Assembly: GCA_007119395.1 (NCBI GenBank)
Contig: SKPS01000312.1
Span: 1 to 7,768, forward strand
DNA: 7,768 nt
DNA from: Lentimicrobiaceae bacterium
GTDB lineage: Bacteria; Bacteroidota; Bacteroidia; Bacteroidales; SKPS01
Reading direction: 5' to 3'
Of the stretch, positions 1 to 7,186 are shown in pieces. Position 1 is the stretch's first letter. Each line of letters opens with the position of its first letter. The notes beneath the pieces were generated by a model. It made no database searches. It was not told the DNA's origin and saw only the letters and a program-made list of their open reading frames with translations. A program made the translations under genes and the position numbers.

Positions 1-2300
1 GCGCCCGTGGTGACATCTTCTCCGTACCGGCAGAACATGGCATTACCCGCAACCTCACCGCTTCTTCCGGAAGCCACGAAAGGGCCGCTGTGTGGTCACC
101 CGATGGGAAATACATCGCATACCTCTCTGACCAATCTGGCGAATACCAAATCTACATCAGAGAACAATCGGGGAACCAACCGGCAAGAAAAATCACCACA
201 GACCGGGACAACTACATCTACAGGTTGGCATGGTCACCTGACAGCCGTAAGATCTTATTCAATGACCGGAATCAAACGTTGAACTATGTTGACATCACCA
301 GCAGGGAGATCACCCGGGTGGCCAAAAGCGGGGTATGGGAGATCACCCAGTTCAACTGGTCGCCAGACAGCCGTTGGGTAACATACACTATGCCGGTACG
401 CAGTGGTATGCACCAGATTATGTTATACGACCTGGAGACCCGTGTGACCCATGAAGTGACCCAGGCGTGGCACTCCTGCTCATCACCAGTCTTCAGCGAC
501 GATGGAAAATACCTGGCTTTCGTCTCAAACCGTGACTTTACCCCTATCTACAGCAACACTGAATGGAACCACGTGTACCGCAATATGTCAAGGATCTATT
601 TGATCACGCTGGCAAAGAGCACAGAAAACCCGTTTAGAGAAAGGAATGACGAAGTGTCTGTAAAGGCTGATGAGGCAAATGATGGCGAGAGCGGACGGCG
701 TGGCAGGGAGTCGCGGCGCAGTCAACGCAGCAGCGATGCAAACGACGAAGAGGAAAAATCAACCCGTGTGACCATTGACACAGATGGGCTACAGGAGAGG
801 ATCATTGCACTCCCCATCAGGCCTTCAGGGTACTACAACCTCCAGGTCATCGGAAACAATGTCTATTACAATGAAAACTATTTCGGTGAGAGCGGTACTC
901 GTTTGATGATGTACAACCTCTCAGAGCGCGAAGAGACTGAGTTGGGACGCAATATGAGCTACAGTGTCAGTGCCGACAGAAAAAAGATGCTTGTCGCCTC
1001 CCGGGGATCTTATTATGTGATCTCTCTGCCCACAAGGAAGATCACCACTGAAAAACCTGTTGATTTTGACCAGATGGTTGTGCATGCCGATCTCTCGAAA
1101 GAGTGGATGCAGATCTATACTGAGAGTTGGCGTCAGATGAGGGACTTTTTCTACGATCCGTTGATGCACCGTGTTGATTGGGATGCGATGCACGACAAGT
1201 ATTCAGTGCTGGTGCCTTATGTGAGTGACCGCAACGACCTGAACTATTTGATCGGGGAGTTGATCGGGGAGTTGAATGTGGGGCATGCTTATGTAAGTGG
1301 TGGCGACAAATACGAAATTGACAGGGTACAAACCGGTTTGCTGGGCGCCAATTTCAGCAGGGCTGAGAACGGTTACTGGCAGATCACCCGCATTTTGCAA
1401 GGGCAAAACTGGGACAACCAGTTGGTTTCGCCACTGACGCAGGTGGGTGTTGATGTATCGGAGGGTGATTACCTGATTGCCATCAACGGAACAGACCTGA
1501 AAGAGATCGACAATTTCTATACGCTGTTGGTTGGGAAGGCGAACACACCTGTTGAGCTCACTGTCAACAGCAGGCCAACACCAGCGGGTGCCAGAAAGGT
1601 GATTGTGCGCACCATTGCTGATGAGTCAAAGCTCTATTACTTTAACTGGGTACAGGAAAACATCCGAAAGGTGTCAGAAGCCACTGATGGCCGTGTGGGC
1701 TATCTTCACATCCCCGATATGGTGCAGACCGGCTTAAATGAGTTTGTCAAATACTATTACCCACAGCTCACCAAAGAGGCCTTGATCATCGATGGTCGCG
1801 GCAATGGAGGTGGCAATGTGAGTCCAATGATTATTGAGCGGTTACGGCGCGAGATCATCCGTATTTCATCGCCCAGAAATGTGATGGAGCCTTCCACCGT
1901 GCCCGGCGGCATGATGACAGGACCCATGGTGTTACTCATCAACCAGTATTCAGCCTCTGACGGCGATCTGTTTCCCTATGCTTTCAAAAAGCATGGCCTC
2001 GGCCCTGTGATTGGCGTCCGTAGCTGGGGTGGCGTAATAGGCATTCGTGGTTCCCTCCCGTTTATTGATGGTGGTGTATTGCAAAAGCCGGAGTTTGGCA
2101 CCTACTCATCAGAAACCGGAGAATGGATCATCGAAGGGCATGGCGTAGAGCCTGATATTGAGATTGACAATGACCCACACCGCGAATATAAGGGCATCGA
2201 TGATCAGCTCAACAGGGCCATCGAAGAGATCCTGAAGCAACTGGAAGAGGGTACATATACCATACCTGACATTCCCGAAGGGCCCGACAGAAGCCGTTAA
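1..2300 (+). CDS. Tricorn-type S41 family protease, 5'-truncated (C-terminal 765 residues)
   Basis: Large serine protease that, in this family, cleaves peptides and unfolded proteins. The open frame runs in from the left edge (first full codon at 3), and the GTG at 90 is an internal Val in the conserved context AAVWSPDGK, so it is not the start. Residue numbers here count from base 3. PD40/WD40-like propeller blades carry W-S-P-D-G-type motifs near residues 31, 77, 119 and 164. A charged linker follows at about 211-257, then more propeller strands, a helical C1 region (about 360-440), a PDZ domain (about 445-535) and the S41 catalytic core (about 565-720). Expected catalytic residues are present: His428 (in NVGHAY), nucleophile Ser652 (in SASDGD) and Glu711 (in IIEGHGVEPD). 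The Ser that precedes the catalytic His in archaeal tricorn is Gly here. Bacterial homologues are about 1070-1090 residues, so roughly 300 are missing. Homologues in this phylum usually carry a signal peptide, so a periplasmic location is likely but cannot be seen. The gene ends with TAA and converges on the RNA polymerase operon. Confidence 0.95.
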   Translation, partial: ARGDIFSVPAEHGITRNLTASSGSHERAAVWSPDGKYIAYLSDQSGEYQIYIREQSGNQPARKITTDRDNYIYRLAWSPDSRKILFNDRNQTLNYVDITSREITRVAKSGVWEITQFNWSPDSRWVTYTMPVRSGMHQIMLYDLETRVTHEVTQAWHSCSSPVFSDDGKYLAFVSNRDFTPIYSNTEWNHVYRNMSRIYLITLAKSTENPFRERNDEVSVKADEANDGESGRRGRESRRSQRSSDANDEEEKSTRVTIDTDGLQERIIALPIRPSGYYNLQVIGNNVYYNENYFGESGTRLMMYNLSEREETELGRNMSYSVSADRKKMLVASRGSYYVISLPTRKITTEKPVDFDQMVVHADLSKEWMQIYTESWRQMRDFFYDPLMHRVDWDAMHDKYSVLVPYVSDRNDLNYLIGELIGELNVGHAYVSGGDKYEIDRVQTGLLGANFSRAENGYWQITRILQGQNWDNQLVSPLTQVGVDVSEGDYLIAINGTDLKEIDNFYTLLVGKANTPVELTVNSRPTPAGARKVIVRTIADESKLYYFNWVQENIRKVSEATDGRVGYLHIPDMVQTGLNEFVKYYYPQLTKEALIIDGRGNGGGNVSPMIIERLRREIIRISSPRNVMEPSTVPGGMMTGPMVLLINQYSASDGDLFPYAFKKHGLGPVIGVRSWGGVIGIRGSLPFIDGGVLQKPEFGTYSSETGEWIIEGHGVEPDIEIDNDPHREYKGIDDQLNRAIEEILKQLEEGTYTIPDIPEGPDRSR

Positions 2301-2355
2301 ACAGAGGGCAACCCTGAAAGGTAAAAGCCACGAAATGGGGGCTCACCCCTAAAGC

Positions 2356-2399
2356 AAAGGGAAGGGCCGGTATTGATCAACAATCCGGTCCTTCCCTTT
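2356..2399. terminator. Hairpin terminator between convergent genes, probably bidirectional
   Basis: Two 15-base arms (2356-2370 and 2385-2399) pair throughout, with one G-T wobble in the plus-strand RNA. Inside them, ATTG (2372-2375) and CAAT (2381-2384) extend the stem to leave a 5-base loop and one bulged T. The 3' arm ends in TTTT followed by ATAT, which fits intrinsic termination of the protease transcript. Read from the other strand, the hairpin ends in CCCTTTGCTTT, a weaker T-tract, and lies 44 bases beyond the DUF3467 stop, so it could also end the rpoB-rpoC-DUF3467 transcript. A shorter GGGG/CCCC hairpin lies just upstream (2337-2349). The rest of the 2301-2443 spacer shows nothing else. 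Confidence 0.85.
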
Positions 2400-2443
2400 T
2401 ATATAAGATCTAACTCTTTAAACCAGGCAGGCGTTATCCTTGC

Positions 2444-2764
2444 CTATGCTTGCCCTTTGGGCCCTGACATAGGGAATGGCATCATGCCCATATCGTCGGA
2501 GACAACAATTTCACCATGCATCGCCTCAAATTTAATGATGTTCTCTTTCAATGCTTTGAAGAGCCTCTTGGTGTGTTGAGGTGTCATGATAATCCTTGAC
2601 TTCACCTTGGCCTTGGGTATGCCGGGCATCATATTCACAAAATCAACGATAAACTCCGCTTGCGAATGGGTGATAATCGCCAGGTTCGCATAGGTGCCTT
2701 CAGCCACCTCTTCGGTCAATTCAATGTTGATCTGCTGGTTTGGGTTCTTTTTATCTTTTTCCAT
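2444..2764 (-). CDS. DUF3467 family small protein encoded downstream of rpoC
   Basis: A 106-residue protein of unknown function that I recognise as the DUF3467 family, a small protein often found next to rpoC in Bacteroidota. It opens with a polar, lysine-rich stretch (MEKDKKNPNQQ), followed by a likely beta region (INIELTEEVAEGTYANLAII, residues 12-31). A central segment runs from SQAEFIVDFVNMMPG to KAKVKSRIIMTPQHTKRL, and a probable amphipathic helix (KALKENIIKFEAMHG) follows at about 70-84. The short tail is rich in Met, Pro and Gly. There is no signal peptide, membrane span or cysteine pair, so it is probably cytosolic. The ATG at 2764 is preferred over an in-frame GTG at 2815, because the residues between them are low-complexity and encoded by an A-rich leader. 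The gene starts 65 bases after the rpoC stop with no terminator between, so co-transcription with rpoBC is likely. A role in transcription is only a guess from context. Confidence 0.88.
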   Translation of the reverse strand: MEKDKKNPNQQINIELTEEVAEGTYANLAIITHSQAEFIVDFVNMMPGIPKAKVKSRIIMTPQHTKRLFKALKENIIKFEAMHGEIVVSDDMGMMPFPMSGPKGQA

Positions 2765-2796
2765 GAGTATACACTGTTTTTTTTGTTTGTTCTTTG
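2765..2796 (-). promoter_or_regulatory. A-rich translation leader of the DUF3467 gene, no Shine-Dalgarno
   Basis: Read on the minus strand, the bases before the DUF3467 ATG are very rich in A (including a run of eight at 2777-2784) and contain no GGAGG-like sequence. This is typical of Bacteroidota, where unstructured A-rich leaders rather than Shine-Dalgarno pairing mark starts. It supports the ATG at 2764 as the true start. A Bacteroidota promoter (TAnnTTTG with an upstream TTTG) was not found, which favours read-through from rpoC. Confidence 0.4.
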
Positions 2797-2816
2797 AATG
2801 ATGCCAACGCACCACT
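2797..2816 (-). other. Stem-loop in the rpoC-DUF3467 intergenic RNA
   Basis: On the minus strand, AGTGGTGC, loop GTTG and GCATCATT can form an eight-pair stem including two G-U wobbles. The wobbles become A-C mismatches on the plus strand, so the structure is possible only in RNA of the rpoC-DUF3467 transcript. It begins 14 bases after the rpoC stop codon and is followed by A-rich sequence rather than a T-tract, so it is not an intrinsic terminator. It could be a processing or stability element, or chance, since the stem is short. Confidence 0.3.
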
Positions 2817-2829
2817 CCGTCTTTTGTTG

Positions 2830-5800
2830 TTATTTTTCTTCTGCTACCTCTTCGGGCATGTTGGCTTGCTCCATCAGAGCCTGGTACTCTTCCAGCGAAC
2901 CGGTGATCAGGTCGCCATATTCACGCAACCCGGTACCGGCAGGGATGAGATGACCCACAATCACGTTCTCTTTCAATCCTTCCAGGGTGTCACTCTTTGC
3001 GTTCACCGCTGCTTCGGTCAACACTTTGGTGGTTTCCTGGAATGATGCCGCTGATATAAAGCTCTTGGTTTGCAGCGAAGCACGTGTAATACCCTGTAAT
3101 ATCTGAGTTCCTGTTGCAGGATGAGCATCCCTGGCATCTACCAGTTTCTTGTCACGACGTTTGAGCTGTGAGTTCTCATCACGCAACTTGCGCTGGGTAA
3201 CGATCTGACCAGCCTTCATTACACTGGAATCGCCTGAGTCAACCACCACCTTCTTGCCATAAATCCAGTCATTCTCCTCCATGAAGTCGATTTTGTTCAC
3301 CACTTCACCCTCCAGGAATCTGGAATCACCGGGATCGTTGATCTCCACCTTGCGCATCATCTGACGTACTATCACCTCAAAGTGCTTGTCGTTGATCTTC
3401 ACACCCTGTAAGCGGTACACCTCCTGAATCTCATTCACGATGTACTCCTGAACCTTGGTGGGCCCCTTGATGGCCAGAATATCGCTCGGGGTAATGGCTC
3501 CATCAGAGAGAGGCGTTCCCGCCTTCACGAAGTCGTTCTCCTGCGCCAGAATCTGCTTGCTGGTGGAGATAAGGTACTTCTTCTCTTCTCCGGTACGTGA
3601 TGTGATGATCACCTCACGGTTACCCCTTTTCAGTTTCTTACCAAAAGAGACCACACCATCGATTTCAGATACCACAGCGGGATCTGACGGGTTACGTGCT
3701 TCGAAGAGCTCCGTAACACGAGGAAGACCACCCGTGATATCACCTGATTTACCAATGGCTCTCGGTATCTTCACCAGCAACCCACCGGCCTTCACCATCT
3801 CTTTCTCTTCAACGGCAAGGTGCGCATTGATGGGCAGGTCGTATGTCTTGATCAGCTCACCATCTTTGGTTAAAATGTGAATGGCAGGATTCTTTGCCTT
3901 CTGACGCGATTCGATCACCACCTTGTCGTGGAAACCGGTTTGCTCATCAGACTCAACCCTGTATGTCAACCCTTCAATCATGTTCTCAAAATGGACCACA
4001 CCCGACACCTCAGATACGATGGTGGCATTGTATGCATCCCATTCACAGATCAGATCATCCTTTGTCACATGATCACCATCCTTGAAGTAGAGGTTCGAAC
4101 CATAGGGTATATGTCCGGATGAAAGCAAGATACCGGTGTTTTTGTCAACCAGCCTAAGTTCTGCTGACCGGCCCACCACCACGTCGTAGCTGCGGCCGTC
4201 GTCACTGGTATACGGGATTGAACGCAGCTCGTCAAACTCAATCACACCACTGTATTTGGCCATGATACTCGAGGCGGTGGCAATATTGGATGCGGTACCC
4301 CCCACGTGGAAGGTTCTGAGCGTAAGCTGTGTTCCGGGCTCTCCAATCGATTGTGCTGCTATCACACCCACCGACTCACCTTTTTGCACCATCTTACCGG
4401 TCGACAAGTTTCGGCCGTAACACTTGGCACACACCCCTCTTTTCGATTCACAGGTCAATACAGACCGGATCTCCAGCATTTCGATCGGAGATTCTTCAAT
4501 GATGGCAGAGTGTTCTTCGGTAAGCTCCTCACCGGCTTCAATAATCAACTCACCGGTACTTGGATGGTACACATCGTGCAAAGTGGTTCTGCCGAGGATT
4601 CTGTCATAGAGGGATTCTACCACCTCTTCGCTCCTCTTAAGCGCGGTCACCTGCAAGCCACGAAGGGTACCACAGTCGGGTTCAGAGATAATCACATCCT
4701 GCGCCACATCAACCAAACGTCGTGTCAGGTAACCGGCATCAGCCGTTTTCAGTGCCGTATCCGCCAAACCTTTACGGGCACCGTGGGTGGAGATAAAGTA
4801 CTCCAGTACCGAAAGTCCCTCTTTGAAGTTCGACAAAATGGGGTTCTCAATAATCTCACCACCAGAAGCACCTGACTTCTGCGGCTTGGCCATCAGCCCC
4901 CTCATACCACTCAACTGACGAATCTGCTCTTTCGAGCCCCTCGCACCACTGTCAAGCATCATGTATACCGGGTTAAAGCCCTGGTTGTCGTTGGCCAACT
5001 GATTCATCAGCGTGGTGGTCAACCGCGAATTGGTATGCGTCCAGATGTCAATCACCTTGTTGTACCGCTCGTTGTTGGTAATCCAACCATCCTGATAATG
5101 CGAAGTAACCTCCTCAATATTCTCATTGGCTTTTTGAATCAGCTCCTGCTTCACTTCAGGAATAATCACATCGTCGAGATTAAACGAGAGACCTCCATCG
5201 TATGCCATTTTGTAACCAAGCATTTTGATATCATCGAGGAAGGCAGAAGTGGTGGCTGTGTCTGTGTGCTTCAACAGGTCACCAATGATATCGCGCAACG
5301 ATTTTTTGGTCAACAGCTGGTTGATATAGCCATACCTGTTGGGCACCACTTCGTTAAACAAAACACGTCCAACAGTGGTGTCCACAAACTCAGTCTTCCG
5401 GGTTTCGTTTTCCCCGGTGGTAATCTTCACGCGCACCTCAGCGTGCAGATCTACTCTCCTTTCATTGTATGCAATGATCACCTCTTCGGGGCTGTAGAAG
5501 GTTTTCCCTTCACCCTTCACGATACGTTCCGGAGTAGATTTACGGGCTTTGGTCAGGTAGTATAGCCCCAGTACCATATCCTGCGAAGGAACGGTGATGG
5601 GAGCCCCATTGGCAGGGTTAAGAATATTGTGCGATGCGAGCATGAGCAACTGCGCTTCCAGCACTGCAGCATTCCCCAGGGGAACATGCACAGCCATCTG
5701 GTCACCGTCGAAGTCGGCGTTAAAGGCAGTACACACCAACGGGTGCAATTGGATCGCTTTCCCTTCGATAAGCTTGGGCTGGAATGCCTGAATACCCAAA

Positions 5801-7134
5801 CGGTGAAGAGTAGGCGCCCTGTTCAAAAGAACCGGATGACCTTTCAGCACACTCTCCAGAATATCCCATACCACAGGGTCTTTTCTGTCTACAATTTTTT
5901 TGGCCGATTTCACCGTTTTTACGATACCCCTTTCGAGCATCTTACGAATAATAAACGGTTTGAACAGCTCTGATGCCATGTTTTTCGGGATACCACACTC
6001 ATTAAGTTTCAGTTCGGGTCCCACTACAATCACAGAACGGCCTGAATAGTCGACACGTTTTCCCAAAAGGTTTTGCCGGAAGCGCCCTTGCTTCCCCTTA
6101 AGGCTGTCACTAAGCGACTTAAGCGCTCTGTTGGAGTCTGTTTTCACAGCACTCGACTTCCTTGAGTTGTCGAAAAGTGAATCAACTGCCTCTTGCAGCA
6201 TACGCTTTTCGTTTCTCAGGATCACATCAGGCGCCTTGATTTCGAGCAGACGTTTCAGCCTGTTGTTCCTTATGATAACTCTCCGGTAGAGATCATTCAG
6301 GTCTGATGTGGCAAACCTTCCGCCATCAAGTGGCACCAAAGGTCTGAGCTCCGGAGGTATCACCGGCACCACTTTCACAATCATCCACTCGGCTCTGTTC
6401 TCAATACGCAACTGCCCCTCACGAAACGCCTCCACAACACGCAAACGTTTCAGGTTATCAGCTTTACGTTGTTGAGAAGTCTCATTGTATGCTTTGGTTC
6501 TCAGCTCATAAGAGAGATCATCAAGGTTTAAACGCTTCAGAAGATCCTGAATCGCTTCTGCACCCATCTTGGCGATGAATTTGTTGGGGTCTGAATCCTC
6601 TAAAAACTGGTTGTCGGCAGGAAGGGCATCTACAATATCGAAATACTCTTCTTCCGTAAGGAAGTCCATGTATGAGATACCATCCTGCTCCTTTACGCCG
6701 GGTTGGATCACCACATAGCGTTCGTAGTAGATGATCATATCAAGCTTCTTGGAGGGAAGCCCGAGCAGTGCTCCGATTTTATTGGGCAACGATCTAAAAA
6801 ACCAGATATGGGCCACCGGCACCACCAGTTGAATGTGCCCCATCCTTTCACGACGCACCTTTTTCTCTGTTACTTCCACACCGCAGCGGTCACAGACAAT
6901 CCCTTTGTAACGGATCCTTTTGTATTTACCGCAATGGCACTCCCAGTCCTTCACCGGACCGAAAATGCGTTCACAGAACAGGCCATCACGTTCGGGCTTG
7001 TAGGTTCTGTAGTTGATGGTTTCGGGTTTAAGCACTTCACCGCTCGACCGCTCCAGAATCATCTCCGGGGCAGCCAGGCTGATGGTCATCGACTGAAACG
7101 AGCTTTTTTCAACCTTTTCTCTTCTGAAAGCCAT
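2830..7134 (-). CDS. rpoC: DNA-directed RNA polymerase subunit beta' (complete)
   Basis: Largest catalytic subunit of RNA polymerase, forming with beta the active centre, clamp and DNA/RNA channels. It has 1434 residues, close to the 1407 of E. coli. The N-terminal zinc ribbon uses Cys66, Cys68, Cys81 and Cys84. The clamp helices that bind sigma lie at about 275-325 (from FATSDLNDLYRR). The catalytic Mg-binding motif NADFDGD spans 472-478, with Asp474, Asp476 and Asp478. The bridge helix is at about 780-812 (GLADTALKTADAGYLTRRL). The second zinc site is Cys821, Cys895, Cys902 and Cys905. The trigger loop (GTQLTLRTFHVGG, 934-946) has Arg940 and His943. It is interrupted by an insertion of about 180 residues, equivalent in place and size to E. 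coli SI3, before GDITGGLPRV at 1131. The C-terminus keeps SFISAASFQETTKVLTEAA. All key residues are present, so the subunit looks functional. The start is the ATG at 7134 (MAFRREKVEK), 52 bases after rpoB, without a Shine-Dalgarno sequence. It is co-transcribed with rpoB. Confidence 0.99.
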   Translation of the reverse strand: MAFRREKVEKSSFQSMTISLAAPEMILERSSGEVLKPETINYRTYKPERDGLFCERIFGPVKDWECHCGKYKRIRYKGIVCDRCGVEVTEKKVRRERMGHIQLVVPVAHIWFFRSLPNKIGALLGLPSKKLDMIIYYERYVVIQPGVKEQDGISYMDFLTEEEYFDIVDALPADNQFLEDSDPNKFIAKMGAEAIQDLLKRLNLDDLSYELRTKAYNETSQQRKADNLKRLRVVEAFREGQLRIENRAEWMIVKVVPVIPPELRPLVPLDGGRFATSDLNDLYRRVIIRNNRLKRLLEIKAPDVILRNEKRMLQEAVDSLFDNSRKSSAVKTDSNRALKSLSDSLKGKQGRFRQNLLGKRVDYSGRSVIVVGPELKLNECGIPKNMASELFKPFIIRKMLERGIVKTVKSAKKIVDRKDPVVWDILESVLKGHPVLLNRAPTLHRLGIQAFQPKLIEGKAIQLHPLVCTAFNADFDGDQMAVHVPLGNAAVLEAQLLMLASHNILNPANGAPITVPSQDMVLGLYYLTKARKSTPERIVKGEGKTFYSPEEVIIAYNERRVDLHAEVRVKITTGENETRKTEFVDTTVGRVLFNEVVPNRYGYINQLLTKKSLRDIIGDLLKHTDTATTSAFLDDIKMLGYKMAYDGGLSFNLDDVIIPEVKQELIQKANENIEEVTSHYQDGWITNNERYNKVIDIWTHTNSRLTTTLMNQLANDNQGFNPVYMMLDSGARGSKEQIRQLSGMRGLMAKPQKSGASGGEIIENPILSNFKEGLSVLEYFISTHGARKGLADTALKTADAGYLTRRLVDVAQDVIISEPDCGTLRGLQVTALKRSEEVVESLYDRILGRTTLHDVYHPSTGELIIEAGEELTEEHSAIIEESPIEMLEIRSVLTCESKRGVCAKCYGRNLSTGKMVQKGESVGVIAAQSIGEPGTQLTLRTFHVGGTASNIATASSIMAKYSGVIEFDELRSIPYTSDDGRSYDVVVGRSAELRLVDKNTGILLSSGHIPYGSNLYFKDGDHVTKDDLICEWDAYNATIVSEVSGVVHFENMIEGLTYRVESDEQTGFHDKVVIESRQKAKNPAIHILTKDGELIKTYDLPINAHLAVEEKEMVKAGGLLVKIPRAIGKSGDITGGLPRVTELFEARNPSDPAVVSEIDGVVSFGKKLKRGNREVIITSRTGEEKKYLISTSKQILAQENDFVKAGTPLSDGAITPSDILAIKGPTKVQEYIVNEIQEVYRLQGVKINDKHFEVIVRQMMRKVEINDPGDSRFLEGEVVNKIDFMEENDWIYGKKVVVDSGDSSVMKAGQIVTQRKLRDENSQLKRRDKKLVDARDAHPATGTQILQGITRASLQTKSFISAASFQETTKVLTEAAVNAKSDTLEGLKENVIVGHLIPAGTGLREYGDLITGSLEEYQALMEQANMPEEVAEEK

Positions 7135-7186
7135 ATATAATGGATGTTTTCGTTATCAAAATAAATAAAAATCAACTACGTGATGA
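7135..7186 (-). other. rpoB-rpoC intergenic spacer with AT-rich rpoC leader
   Basis: A 52-base gap between the rpoB stop and the rpoC ATG. Read on the minus strand it is T-rich and then A/T-rich (ending CCATTATAT before ATG), with no Shine-Dalgarno-like sequence. The only pairing seen is a four-base ATCA/TGAT stem, too weak for a terminator. No TAnnTTTG promoter motif was found. It is best read as a simple within-operon spacer and translation start region. Confidence 0.5.

Noticed and set aside
90..92. GTG as the start of the protease gene
   Set aside because: The same frame is open back to the left edge and encodes conserved tricorn sequence (GDIFSVPAEHGITRNLT), so this codon is an internal Val.
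1248..1271. Perfect 12-base tandem duplication encoding LIGE twice
   Set aside because: The repeat is in frame, and relatives carry a similar IGE-IGE pattern before NVGHAY, so it is probably normal protein sequence rather than a recent duplication.
2373..2579. Open frame of 68 codons on the plus strand after the protease gene
   Set aside because: It starts inside the terminator loop and runs antisense to DUF3467, with no plausible start signal or family resemblance.
2766..2771. TATACT box just before the DUF3467 ATG on the minus strand
   Set aside because: It resembles an E. coli -10 element, but Bacteroidota promoters use TAnnTTTG. It is also only a few bases from the ATG and has no matching upstream element.
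2765..2815. Longer DUF3467 product starting at an in-frame GTG (2815)
   Set aside because: The added 17 residues are low-complexity, come from the A-rich leader and stem-loop, and do not look like family sequence. The ATG at 2764 gives the expected size.
4306..4875. Open frame of 189 codons on the plus strand
   Set aside because: It lies wholly antisense to the conserved rpoC trigger-loop and zinc-site region, its translation resembles no family I recognise, and such shadows are expected opposite a long constrained gene. The same applies to the plus-strand frames at 5035-5565, 6703-7140 and 3455-3880.
7160..7186. Possible terminator between rpoB and rpoC (ATCA/TGAT followed by T-rich sequence)
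   Set aside because: Only four base pairs form, with no GC-rich stem, and a terminator here would separate two genes that need equal expression.
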